A stretch of 64,000 nucleotides of DNA from Exophiala sp. HKRS030 (Eukaryota; Ascomycota; Eurotiomycetes; Chaetothyriales; Herpotrichiellaceae): positions 2,728,001 through 2,792,000 of the forward strand of contig JAHWDD010000008.1 in assembly GCA_023897205.1 (NCBI GenBank), read 5' to 3'. The notes under the pieces are model-generated. The model searched no databases. It was not told where the DNA came from and was given only the letters and a program-made list of their open reading frames with translations. A program made the translations under genes and the position numbers. Shown piece by piece: positions 1 to 10,998 of this stretch (its first letter is position 1; each line of letters opens with the position of its first letter).

Positions 1-1116
1 CCACTTTCGTAGAGCATCTGGAGCACAAGGAATTCTTTCACGCAGCAGTCGCAGCAATGACGGAAATTCTTCAACAGCATCGGCAATCTGATTTGGGGCT
101 CAGTCCGGTGGTGTTGAAGCATCGAGGAAAAGCAATTGCTACACTACGCAAGGCTTTGCTCATGTCTACAGCGGCAGTTAGTGATATCACTCTATATTCC
201 ATTGTTTTCTTGGCTGTACTCGAGGTTCGTACATGCTATCTTTGCGGGTGCTGCATCTAAAGCCACAACAGTGGAGAACCGGAAATGCTTCGGCTTGCGA
301 TCTGCACCGTCAGAACCTCGCTCTCATAGTGTCGCGGCAAGGTGGACATCAGGCTTTAGTTGATGGAAGTCTGGCAAAAGCTTTACTCATGCAGTCAGTA
401 TCTTACCTAATATTTGCAGAGCTATACGCTACTTACTGACCCTCAGATATGACACTTTCTGGGCCGACCCGGATTCTCCTCCTCTTTTCGCCAAAAGCCA
501 GCCAGCATATAGACCTGTCTATCCCCGCATACCTTATGACCGAGCCACTCAAGAGGTGTTGAATGAACTTCCACCAGGTTTTCAAGTACTGGCGATCATG
601 AGTCTGCTATCTTACGATGTTCTACGAGTCATTAGGAGAGCCGGGTACGCTATCACAGCGCATCTTGGCTCCGAAAATCCACACTTCCACGAGTCACGGC
701 TAACACTCAACGATATCTGGGAATCCTGCACATGTCTTTCGGCACTGGACAGACGTGAGATAATTCTCGAAAAACTTGTTTCCCTTGCAGTGCTGGTTTT
801 CTGCTGTATCGCCTTTCATCGCTGCGAGCTAGCACCTGGCTTCTTCTGGAGTGCAAGACTGCAATTGAAGCGTAAATTGGCTTTGTTCCAGCCAAAGTCT
901 CGTGCTGAAGCTGATGTTGCCCTCTGGCTCTGGAGCATCACTCTGACTTCGTGGAGTTTCGGCAATGGTGGCGTGGGTCCTGAAGCTCTGCTGCTTAAAT
1001 CCGCTTTCCACGAACGCTTTCCTCGCGTAAATGGACGCGCGTGCGTCGAGGAGAGGTTGCAGGAATTCCTCTGGACACCTCGACTCAGCAATTTACTAGA
1101 GAGAGTTCTGCATTAG
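1..1116 (+). CDS. C-terminal part of a fungal Zn-cluster-type transcription regulator (5' partial)
   Basis: The open frame enters from the left edge (first full codon at position 3). Three exons can be joined: 3-224, 272-393 and 447-1116, with GT..AG introns of 47 and 53 nt and consistent phases. The joined protein (about 337 residues visible) has the layout of the fungal-specific regulatory domain that follows a Zn2Cys6 DNA-binding domain (Fungal_trans_2 type). It shows a helical ALRKAL..SDITLYSIVFLAVLE segment, then RTGN...HRQNLALIVSRQGG, then YDTFWADPDSPPLF. The DNA-binding end is outside the window, so target genes cannot be inferred. No co-regulated cluster is obvious beside it; the MFS gene downstream is on the other strand. 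Family assignment rests on pattern recognition, not a search. An alternative is a regulator-like protein that has lost its zinc cluster. Confidence 0.7.
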
Positions 1117-2174
1117 GATGACCCAACACATATTCCACGAAGGGTTGAGTGTTTAGGAATAATCATTACTGCGTAAACTGAATGACTGCCAATGTTCTCG
1201 ATTATCGAAGAGCAACAACTAGATTCAACAAGCCATTCTGAGGCATAAACACAATGAAGAATATCAAAGATCCTGCAATTACCTAATCGGCAATGCATCT
1301 GCAAAGTCCCGTACCTCACAGTTACTCAACCGATATGCACACCGCTCTCGAGTGAAAAGCCACCACAGATATCCGTCTAATCCTTGCAGGAGGCTAATCC
1401 AGTCTTGGTAGTAGTTCGAACGACATCAACTTTGGTGATATCATTCAAAGCAACTCATCTAATTATTTTGTCCTTGCTCATCCTAGTCAAATTTGTCAGC
1501 CTCCGCTACTGCTCTCGCCAAAACTGTAAGAGAAGCATGAGTCTCGCGAGTGAACACCGGCCGGTATTATGGGTACGAGCAACATTAATGAAAATAGAAA
1601 GTGTTAATAGAATCAGTCAGGGGTTAGCGGATCCGTCAAAGTGGGCCAAAATCTACGAAGTCTTGATCAGTCATGGCATATCGTGGCGCTGCTCCCATCG
1701 CCTATCAATGCGGCTAAGCAGTCAACAAGGATCTACGTACGAAAAAATATTGTCCAGTCGCGTAAGCTCGACCAGCTTCACGTTTGGGGAGGTGTGAGAT
1801 TCTCGGGGAAAGTCTTTTTCTCGCTGACAAGCCTTCGTGATCCCGCGTATGGCCACCAGAATGGTAAGTAACCAGATGAGCTTTGAACGCGATGACTGGA
1901 GATGATTGACCATGTTGTATTTTAGATACTTTTCGTTGATGAAATCGCTACAGCCATCCTCCAGGCATATGACAAGAAGGATTGATCGAATGTCCAGGAG
2001 ATGAAAGATATATACTAACGTCCTAGACGATCTTCGTTCTCATGCTAGGTCCGTGAATCTGTGCGATTTCCCGAAGCTGATCCCTATCGCTCTCATGATC
2101 CACATCAGATCTGTTTCTGCTCGTTTGTGTGACCATTATCGTCTCATCTGCGTAAAACTACCCAAGATCTGGTC
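1117..2174. other. Intergenic, no supported gene
   Basis: This is the 3' flank shared by two convergent genes. One open frame (1384-1797, +) exists, but it has no recognisable domain, no good start context and no splice-consistent extension, so I treat it as chance. Confidence 0.6.
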
Positions 2175-4274
2175 TCATTCCGCAGCAAACTTACTTCGGG
2201 CCCTCAATTTCGCACCGTAGTACCACAATGCCCAGATACCTATCACACCACCACCCAGTAAACCACCCAGGACTGAGATGCCTCGCCCAATGCCAAGATT
2301 GGTATAGAGCGGACGTGCAAATATGACGGCGCCGGCTGCTACCGCACTGCGGCACATGTCGTTGGCTGCAAAGAGGGATGCCGCGTATTGGGGTAAGTAA
2401 GAGGCAAGTACATGAATATGCACTGAAATCTGAAGAGTCACAAGCATTAGTAGCGTGGTAACAACGATACGAAGACTCGTGATAATGCTTGGATGTCGAG
2501 GAAATCAGAGAACATACAGAATAAAAGCGCCCATAGCGTAAAACATGTTTCCAATAACACTAACAATCCAGTGAATATCCGCTCGTGCTGTCCAACCATA
2601 CCAGAACATGGATATTGGAAGAAGAAAAACAGCGAACAGAGCTGGTACCAATCGATGTTCTTGCGCACGGAGGCCATTCTTCCTGATGTCTGGCTCCAAG
2701 TACACATAGACATAGGTACAGTCTGAGATTCGAGAGTGTTAGTGATAGCGTTACTTCTTTGATATTTCCCACTCACATGTGACAATACCACAACCTGTGC
2801 CCACAATAATACAGAGAAAAGTGAGCCCGAGCTCACCGAGGTTGAAGCCGTATATGTCGATGTACACAAGTGGGAAGCATTCGAAGAAAGAGTAGTAAGT
2901 GCCTGGAAATTAGGCGTTAGTTGTGAGTCGCAAACCCAGGAAATCTCAAGCACTCATTTTACAGACCATATATCAGACTTGTATAAGCATTCGTGAAGAA
3001 CACAGCAGGATCCTTGATCGCGATCTCAGTTGGTCGCCATAACGCCTCTCTGGCAATTTGACCTGCGGACATACTCCCTTGGCTGATCTCGCCTTTAGAC
3101 TTCAGATTCGGGTCACCAGTGAGCTTACGCAGTCTTTGAGCCCGACGAAGCAGGATATTCGAAGCAGATGTCTCAGGCATACTCAGGAACATGAGAAGGA
3201 AAATTGGAGCCGCTCCCCACAGTACTTCCCACAGAGACCACCTCCATCCTTTAGCAACGACTGAAAACCCCGACAAGACAGGACCTAAAGCAGGGGCGCA
3301 GAAAGAAGCTGCCACCCACGCAGTAAGTGCGTATGGTAATTTGAGGAGGCCGTACATGTCGCCCATCGTTGCCCCACCAGTTGCTAAGCACGGCGAACCC
3401 ATAAAGCCGGTCAGAAATCGAAGGACAAGAAGTGACGCGTAGGAATTTGCCAGAGCAGTCGGAACACACAAGATTACGAAGAGGCCGAAGCTGATGATGT
3501 AAGGGATGTTGCGCCCCAGAGCAGGAATCTCGGAAAGTGGTGAAAAGATCTATGCTCGTGAGGATCAGTGAGGTTCTCGAAGGAAAGCATGGAGAGTACC
3601 CAGAAGAAGCAAAGTCAGCATACCATTGGTCCTGTACCATATCCGAGCACATAGACACTGAGTCCAAGAGCCGCTTTACTAGTGCCGACGCCAAACTTTT
3701 CCATGACGAATGGTTCTGCACTTGTATATATAGCACTGGCACCATAAACAATAAAGGTATATGCGCCGATGATGAAGCTGACGTATGCTTTTTTCCACTT
3801 CCCCCAGTTCTGTGGATTTTCCGGGTCGTCCGTGGTGTACCAATCTACGAGAATGACTCCATCTGAGGTGCGTTGTGGAACAATGACTAGAGATTCTCGG
3901 CGCTCAAGATCTCCTTCCTGTTCAATCTCGAAGCGCTCGCGCGTGAATTGAATAGCATCTTCCCTCGACCTGTGGCGACTGATAGTACTAGTACGTCCGG
4001 CAGTGACATGAGATGCGTGTGATTGTGCTGTTGTAGATTTGGTCAAGGCTGAGCGAAGATTATTATGTTCAGGTTCCGATTCTCCAGAGTTGAAGTTGTT
4101 AGAGATCGCATGGTTAGGCTGTTGCCTTTGGGTCTCTTCGTTCTTTTCCGCTGCATAGTTTGATTTCCACGGGAGGACAAAATCTGGGTTTTCTTCAGGA
4201 TAGACAAAATATCTGTTTCGACTAAGGAGGCGGACAAGTTGTCCGAAAATAGAGTCCCGCACAACGCCTTCCAT
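2175..4274 (-). CDS. MFS multidrug transporter, DHA1 (drug:H+ antiporter) family
   Basis: Five exons join in frame on the minus strand: 4274-3624, 3549-2967, 2902-2777, 2722-2514 and 2429-2175, giving 607 residues. The N-terminal 140 or so residues are a hydrophilic cytosolic tail rich in Ser, Arg and Glu. The conserved WYTTDDPENPQNW segment precedes TM1, as in fungal DHA1 transporters of the Flu1/Tpo type. Other family marks are RFLTGFMGSPCLATGG after TM4, YSFFECFPLVYIDIYGF after the central loop, YLEPDIRKNG..AQEHRL before TM9 and a C-terminal GIGRGISVLGG stretch. Twelve membrane segments are expected, in the plasma membrane, exporting drugs, polyamines or metabolites by proton antiport. Two donors are slightly unusual (GTCTGT after exon 2, GTTCTC after exon 4); they were chosen because only they keep the conserved helices in frame. 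Substrate unknown. Confidence 0.88.
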
Positions 4275-6591
4275 TTAGCTGCTCTGCCAGGCGAAATCAC
4301 TAATGAGCTGATGGTGACCACAATATTGCCGAATCCGCAGAAAAGTACTTGATGTAATAGAGTGATGGGTACATGTGGTGCTATATATATGGTTCTCAAT
4401 GGATAACCAGTAAGGCCCATTTCAGAAGACGATTGCTGTATTTATTATTGAAGGACATTCTCGAGGCGACGATTCCCCTATCATGATCATAATGGATGAA
4501 GCCAATTCAGGAGTCGTTGGATCACGGATGAGAGGTAATCATGCAGCGACATAGATTTGGTCTGGGTTGAAGGATCGTGCTAGGACTGTTGTTAGTGAAG
4601 TGAGGCCCATTGCGATGCCCGAGTGTGGGGACTACTAAATTATGTCAATCGTCAAGTGGGTATAGAGGTGGTTAGTACCCAAGGCTTCAACCCCAGATAC
4701 GGCCTCATACGCCCAAAAGGGAAATTTTGGAGCAAATCACACGTTCTGAGCCCATGGGATCCACTTCATTATTGTTTACTATAGTGCTCAAGGATACACA
4801 CGGGTAATGTGACCGCAATTTGTCTTTTATACACGTCACCAGTAAGATTAGTCTTGGGAATGTCAGAGCAAAGTTCTCGTAAGCTTTATCAATTAGTATC
4901 GTCCATCCCGTGCCTTGTGTCTAATGCTTATCAATCTCTGCCGCACTCCGACTATGGTCAATATCTCTCAAAGACTAAAGCAACAGGCCTAAAGAAAGAA
5001 AGTTCCACTCGCGTCACAGCGTCGTTGCCTTTTTGATACGGAAAATTGAACTCAGCGTAAGAAGTTGCACCCAAATCTTCAGTGTTAGGAAGCGAACGCA
5101 ATGGCCCCTGAACGTCACGGACGGCATATTCAGATGCTATGGCTTATCGCACGTAAGGGTTGAACCTTTGAGTCGCTGCGTCATTCGTCGTGGATCTTCG
5201 AAGCACACCAGGCTCCAGATACTCTGCAGGACATGAGGACGATCTTGGATAGCACCATGTGTGTGCTATCGGGCTCCTTGGTAGCGTGCTGTTGTCCATG
5301 AAACCATCCATTGCTCAGTCCAAAGAGCAGCACAGGTAGCATATCAGTAACTTGGTCGCCCAAGCGAGTTTTCGCTTGCCGGTTTGTGTGCTGCTGATGT
5401 CCCTTTAATTTCAAACAGAAAATCCACTGTGCATCCTTATGTTCTGGAAAGTCCTCTTACAACTTTTCTGCTCGGTCACCTCTTGCCTTCAAGGGAAGAA
5501 AAGGGCAGCTCTCAAAGATAACTGAACATGATACTGAGGTAACTGCTTGGAGATCAGCCATATCGAGTCCAATGGATATTTAGTCCTGGCAGCAAACTGC
5601 TGAACAGCTGATTGTCAGTTGGTCGCCCAAGCCTGGATAGCCAGCACCTGCAGCGGAACATAAGTAGGCTAACGTCCTTACAAAAGTTGCACAAATCGTC
5701 CCAAGCGACAACGAAAGTAGAAACCTGGAACAGGCAACCACTTTTGCAGAAGACGAATTTCATACGAACGAAGTCATGTTGTCCTTGTAAGCTTTGGGCA
5801 TTTGATATACCTCCCATTACAAGCGATAGGGCCGCCGTGCAAATAAGAACTACAGCACTTGCCACGTATCACTATGCCGTTTCAGACAGGCACTCAATCA
5901 GCGTTTTCGACTTTTTTCCGTCTGCACGGTCCTAATCTATGGTTCGTAGCCTTATGCTCTTCAACACCAAGAGACAAGGTGATGTTTCGACTCACCTAGG
6001 GTAATCCGGGTATCCGCTTACCCTTCACTATTGTGCTTGATGTTACGTTGACCACTGGTGTCGATCCATCTTCGGAACCAAGTGGAGAGAATGTCACGGG
6101 TACGAGTACGAGTACGGACAAAGCCTAACAATGGTGCATTGCTTGGGTCTTTTCTGACTCACAGCTACGATCGCTGCATGCCGAGATGGCGATACGCAGA
6201 CTCTCCAAATATTCAGAGCATGCTTCTGCAAGAGTTTAGGGGCTTGAAATAAACAGATATCGGCTTTGTCGCCTGATGTGGGAAGTGGGTATACCAATGC
6301 GGCGAGGAGTGACGATGAGCATGGAGCCGGGTGAAGCTTGGCTAGGTAAAGTGTTGCTGTCGCTCTGGTTAAAGTACGGCACACGGCAAGTTAAGGACTT
6401 GGTACCTCGCTCGTCTGCGACTTGAATTTGTGACGTTTTCTTGAAAGGACGAGAAATCAACGAGCAAACAACAACTTCCACATAATGGCTTGGTCAACTG
6501 TGATGCTATATATACCGGCCGGTGCCCACATGAAATTCGACAGCAAGCGCTCCATTCTCAGTTCCTGCGACTCGCAAAATTACCTTTCAAT
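4275..6591. other. Long intergenic spacer
   Basis: About 2.3 kb lies between divergently oriented genes. Only short open frames are present. One minus-strand frame (5554-5865) begins with a hydrophobic signal-like stretch, but from GTG with an in-frame stop just upstream, so it is not supported as a gene. The spacer probably holds both promoters. No repeat or mobile element was recognised. Confidence 0.55.
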
Positions 6592-7499
6592 ATGTCTTCC
6601 TACTTAATCACAGGTGCCGGTCGTGGCCTTGGCCTCGAACTCGTTGCTCAACTTAGCAGGCGCGCAGACACTTCTATCGTCTTCGCAGCGACGAGAGGAA
6701 CTCCTTCACCAGCACTCCAGAGTCTGATATCCTCCTCTCACGGCAAAGCAGTTCATGTAAAGATGCCGATTACCGACCTCGGCGGGATTGCTCAAGGGGT
6801 CACTGAGGTGGAGAAGAAGCTTCAGGGACGCGGTTTGGACGTACTGATCAACAATGCCGGGACGTGTCCGTTCTCGTTGAAGGGATAGCAGCAATGGACA
6901 ATCTGCGAGAAGGATTCGAGGTCAATGTTGAGGGAGTCCACAACACGACGTCGGCATTGCTGCCGTTGCTTCAGAAGGGTAAACGTAAAACGGTTTTGAA
7001 TATGTGAGTACTTGAAGATATAGTGCAGAGTACGGTTGTCGAAGTGCTTGGTGGATCATATTTCCGTTGAGCTTTTCAACTGACTAGTCGAGCAGAGGAA
7101 GCGTAGTCGGGTCCATAGGTTACAGTGAGGGCTGGCGCGACGCCCCATTCGTTTCCTACAAGGTATCCAAGGCTGCGTTGAATATGTTGACCAAGCAATA
7201 TGCCTATGAATACGAGAAGGCTGGATTTATCTTCTTCGTCATATCACCTGGTGTGAGTGTCTCTCCCTCGGAATGCAAGAGCTCAAAAGCTTACATGCGA
7301 TGTCATTCTTCAGTGGTTGAAAACGGATATGGGGAGCCAGAATGCAGACTTGGAAATAGATGTGGGGGCGGCCGATGTGATTAGAATACTTCTCGCGAGC
7401 GACTCAAAGACGAATGGGAAGTTCTTGAATATACATATTCCTGGATGGGAAAATGCTGAAGGACCGAACAAGTACAATGGCGAGGAACTACCTTGGTGA
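6592..7499 (+). pseudogene. Short-chain dehydrogenase/reductase with one frameshift
   Basis: The ATG at 6592 opens a Rossmann-fold SDR: TGAGRGLG dinucleotide motif at residues 6-13, NNAG near residue 88, and then, after two introns (7004 to about 7092, and 7253-7313), YKVSK (catalytic Tyr and Lys) and a PGWLKTDMG segment. The protein ends at 7499. The frame breaks at 6883-6885: the reading TTG AAG GGA TAG stops, while the family continues as IAAMDNLREGFEVNVEG one base out of register, so one base is missing next to a GGG run. Everything else looks healthy (splice sites, catalytic residues). It is therefore either a recent pseudogene or an assembly indel. If intact, it would be a cytosolic NAD(P)-dependent reductase of unknown substrate, resembling C-factor-like SDRs. 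No 28-50 nt intron explains the break. Confidence 0.75.
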
Positions 7500-8143
7500 A
7501 AGCTGATGTAGAATTCTGCGTTGAAACGCACCAGCTATTAGTGGCCTAATCATAGACCATGATATTCTATAAATGAAAGATCAGCTGATACAAAGATAAG
7601 TCAAGCAATGGTATCTCTTCACCGTTGAGCCTCCTGATACCATATACGTTCATATTACAACCGTCGTCAAGATATTATTGTGGCTGCACGTGTGGCCTTG
7701 CTGCAAGCCACTTGAGGTAATCAGCTTGGCCGCCTTGGGCGTGCTGGGGGGTCGGGATTCATTACCCCTTTTCTATCAGCCACAACCACCAATAGCTGTC
7801 CATGAGTGTTTCAACTCCATTCGACGCCTGAACTGATGACTACGGAGTCCACAGATTTTTCACAACGATAATTTGAAGTTGTGGCCTTCTCCGTCAAGCC
7901 ATTATGCAGGACAAAGTCACCGGTATGGAAACTCTGTCCCACTCCACGGCCCCGCAATAATGCCCTTGAATAAGTGGGTATGTATTACCTCCCAATATAC
8001 GACAACTGGCCTACTTTCAGCCCAATCGACACCCTTGAAGCGGACAGATATCATAAAATTCCAGCGCACAGGTCACCCTGCCCTGCCTTTGAGGTGCATC
8101 ACAAACCTTCAGATAGCAACTACCTACGAATATCAACAACGCG
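7500..8143. other. Intergenic; possible decayed upstream end of the HET relic
   Basis: There are short open frames only. The HET-like relic downstream must once have had an N-terminal half, but I could not align anything here to a HET domain core. One TACGGAGT octamer lies at 7841-7848. Confidence 0.4.
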
Positions 8144-9073
8144 TGTGAGCAGTTGCCTGATGGAACGCCGAGAGGGCTTCCGGCCTATGAAAGGTATAAG
8201 AACTCGAATCGATTGATTGCGCGCACCAACGCGATCAAGCGAATGAGACTGGCACCCGGAATCGGAGCTTATCCGATGAACTTCACGCAATATGGCAAGG
8301 GCTTGTCATGGACTATTCAGCGCGTCGCCTGACAAAAAGCACCGACCGATTGATTGCGTTCTCAGGCATTGTGCAATTGTTCCAGCGGGTGACAGACGAT
8401 ATATATCTTGCCGGTTGATGGAAATCACAATGGGCCATGCACTCCTTTGGAACTATTGTCTCAACAAACCAACCGTCTGGTGGCATCGTGGTCCACTGCC
8501 CAAGCCTCGTTCTCAAAAGCACCCTTCTTGGACGTGGGCATCAATTGATTCTGGTATATCGACTGGACCAGTCCGATTCCGGAGAGTGATATCAGGTCGC
8601 AAGGTCCAGTGCGCGCGAGCTTTAAGGAGATCATCAATGCTCATACATACTCTGTGATGGATGAGGTCGGTGCAGAAGTCGTGGTTAGCTCAGCGAAGCT
8701 CAGAGGTCCAATTATCCACGCATCATACCAAGGGGCGTTTCTCGTACCGCCAGACGAGCATCTCGACGAAGGCCATGTGATGGAAGTAGACATGCTATGT
8801 AGCTCGTTGATCGTCGAAATCCTGCCCGACGTTACGCAATACAAACCCAGCATAGGCACAAGATTGATATGTCTACCAAAATCATATTACACTTCTGGAA
8901 CGGATATGCCAGATGACGTAGAATGGATCGTCGGGCTGATGCTCGTAGAGACGGGTATTCCAAACGAGTATCGCCGAATTGTCATCTTTCAAGTGCCTTC
9001 AGAGTTCTTTCACATGACGGCGCGAAAAGCGGACAACAGATCTGGATTCCACGCTTTTGAAGAACTCTGTTAG
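8144..9073 (+). pseudogene. Decayed HET-family (heterokaryon incompatibility) gene, C-terminal portion
   Basis: Successive pieces in different frames read like the region that follows the HET domain in fungal HET proteins. They are EQLPDGTPRGLPAYERYKNS (about 8144-8210); STDRLIAFSGIVQLFQRVTD (about 8336-8400) followed by LAG, an in-frame TGA and WKSQWAMHS; LLWNYCLNKPTVWWHRGPLP (about 8440-8505) with HPSWTWASIDSGI; and finally a clean frame 8558-9073 (IDWTSPIPESDI to the stop) containing SAKLRGPIIHASY. Joining them needs at least three frameshifts plus one nonsense codon, so the gene is dead. The usual N-terminal HET domain is not visible. HET proteins trigger death in cells fused with an incompatible partner, and they turn over rapidly, which fits a relic. 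Identification is by pattern only, but the WTWAS and DRLIAFSGI motifs are characteristic. Confidence 0.72.
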
Positions 9074-9531
9074 AAGATGCCAAAGACTAATATTTCGATT
9101 ATATAACCATGGAATGACCCAACTCTTGAAACACTGGAAAAACAGTGCCTTCTACAGGGATTTTCCACGCTGCAGACGCCGTGCTTACCGCTCGATCTGC
9201 GGAGGCCTCTGAGCTAACTACTCCGTGCTTAGCTACCGTGTGGCACGGTAGCGCTGTTGATATTTGGTTGGGCTACAGTCAGCCAAGATAAGCTTCCGGA
9301 CACAAGCGACGTGTACCCCGTTGTACCTTATCGCTGCTCAGCACAAATTCTTAATGTCGCACAAGTCCTCTACGTTAGATATTATGTATGACGAGTAAGG
9401 CGAACACACAGTGGGGAACTCGAGATTCACTCGTGGCGACATGCTAGCCCAATATCTTCCACAATCTGACGTTCAGAGACCACACCCAATGATCGGCATC
9501 TAGACATCCTGGCGCCAAAAGCAAAACCGTA
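9074..9531. other. Upstream region of the amidohydrolase gene
   Basis: No open frame is worth reporting. A short inverted repeat, AGCTACCGTG..CACGGTAGCG, lies around 9230-9253 and could form a hairpin. An ACTCCGT motif lies at 9220-9226. The interval presumably holds the promoter of the following gene. Confidence 0.45.
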
Positions 9532-10875
9532 ATGGATAAGCCACTGTTGCTGCATGGGCCTGTAGTCCATGCTCTTGATCAAGATACCATCGAGTTCCAG
9601 CATGATTGTCTAGTTGTCGTTGACACAAATGGCAAAATCTCTACAATCAAACCAAATGTCGCACCACAAGATCTGGCCACTATTCTTACTGAATTGAATC
9701 TCGGTACACCTGGACAGGTTACATCCCTGACGAAAGGCCAGTTCCTGATCCCCGGATTCATCGATACGCACAACCATGCATGCCAATGGGCCCAAAGAGG
9801 TCTGGGAGGCGGCCTACATATCCTCGACTGGTTGGAGAAGATAACGTTCCCAAATGAATCGCGATTCGCGGATCCGGAGTATGCACGGAAGGTCTTCGCT
9901 TCTTGCGTCAAAGGCACTCTTCGACAGGGGGTCACGACTTGTTCATACTACAGCTCTCTGCATGGAGATGCCACCAAGATTCTCGCCGACATCTGCCTGC
10001 AGAATGGGCAGCGCGCCTTCATTGGGAAATGCAACATGAATCGCAATGCGCCAGATTATTACAGAGACAAAGACGCGGAGGAGTCGTTGCAAGTCACAGA
10101 GGACGTAATCGCACATGTCAAGACGATCGATCCGAAGGGTGAAACGGTCGTGCCGATTCTAACTCCTCGCTTTGCCATCTGTTGCGACCATGACCTTCTC
10201 GCCGGGCTAGGCTCTCTAGTGGCTCGACATCCTGATCTTCCGATCCAGACGCATTTCAACGAAGCTCGACAGGAAATCGACGAGACGCTGCGGCTGTTCC
10301 CCGACTTCAACAACGAAGTCGACCTCTATGAGAGCTATGGATTGCTTACGCCTCGTTCTATCCTTGCTCACTGCACACATATGACCAAGGATGAGATCAA
10401 ACGTATCTCCAAACTCGGTTGTGGCGTCGCACATTGTCCCATTGCAAACACTACGGTGGGTGGAGGGTTCATGGCAGCACCGATCAGAGAGTTTCTCAGC
10501 AACGGTATCAATGTTGGACTGGGCACTGATAATGGTGGAGGGTTCTCGTCAAGTATTCTCGACGCGATCCGTCAGGCCATCATCGTGTCGAATGCCCGGG
10601 AACTCATGAACGGGGAATCGCGGCTCTCGTTCGAGGAGTGTTTCTACTTGGCGACCCTCGGAGGTGCAAAGGTGTGCCGCCTCGATGACAAGATTGGAAA
10701 TTTCGTGGTTGGCAAAGATTTTGATGCGCTCGTCATTGACACTTCTGTGGAAGTTGGGGTCATGACGATGACGGAAGAGCACGATAGCCTGGAAACGCTT
10801 TTCGAGAAGTTCATACTGAGTGGAGATGATCGAAATATCACAAGAGTGTATGTCAAGGGCAGACCGGTCAGATAA
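9532..10875 (+). CDS. Guanine deaminase-like amidohydrolase
   Basis: A single intronless frame of 447 residues. Metal-dependent hydrolase signatures are present: PGFIDTHNHA at residues 74-83 (first metal His pair), LDWLEKITFPNESRF at 98-112 (typical of guanine deaminases), TPRFA at 211-215, THFNEA with His at 241, His at 280 (ILAHCTHMT) and GTDNGGGFSSSILDAI with the metal Asp near 333. Length matches eukaryotic guanine deaminases (about 450). The expected reaction is guanine plus water to xanthine and ammonia (EC 3.5.4.3) in the cytosol, part of purine salvage and nitrogen use. Two departures from what I expect of the family are Asn between the two metal histidines and FNEA where ISEN is usual; these could alter substrate range, so a related aromatic deaminase or chlorohydrolase is possible. 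The stop lies 123 nt from the stop of the convergent monooxygenase. Confidence 0.85.
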   Translation: MDKPLLLHGPVVHALDQDTIEFQHDCLVVVDTNGKISTIKPNVAPQDLATILTELNLGTPGQVTSLTKGQFLIPGFIDTHNHACQWAQRGLGGGLHILDWLEKITFPNESRFADPEYARKVFASCVKGTLRQGVTTCSYYSSLHGDATKILADICLQNGQRAFIGKCNMNRNAPDYYRDKDAEESLQVTEDVIAHVKTIDPKGETVVPILTPRFAICCDHDLLAGLGSLVARHPDLPIQTHFNEARQEIDETLRLFPDFNNEVDLYESYGLLTPRSILAHCTHMTKDEIKRISKLGCGVAHCPIANTTVGGGFMAAPIREFLSNGINVGLGTDNGGGFSSSILDAIRQAIIVSNARELMNGESRLSFEECFYLATLGGAKVCRLDDKIGNFVVGKDFDALVIDTSVEVGVMTMTEEHDSLETLFEKFILSGDDRNITRVYVKGRPVR

Positions 10876-10998
10876 TCATGCTTGAATTTACGCATAGCAT
10901 AGCAAGAACGATGTCCTCCTTAAAAAAATCTATTGTTCAAGACAAAGCCTTGCTCCCCAACACTCCAATCGGGTATCGAGGCCGTTCATAATCTATTA

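Noticed and set aside
1384..1797. Plus-strand frame with a hydrophobic N-terminal helix
   Set aside because: No domain, no ATG in good context, and it is shadowed by overlapping frames of equal quality.
5554..5865. Minus-strand frame with a signal-peptide-like start and several Cys (possible small secreted effector)
   Set aside because: It starts only with GTG, an in-frame stop sits one codon upstream, and no splice model supplies an ATG.
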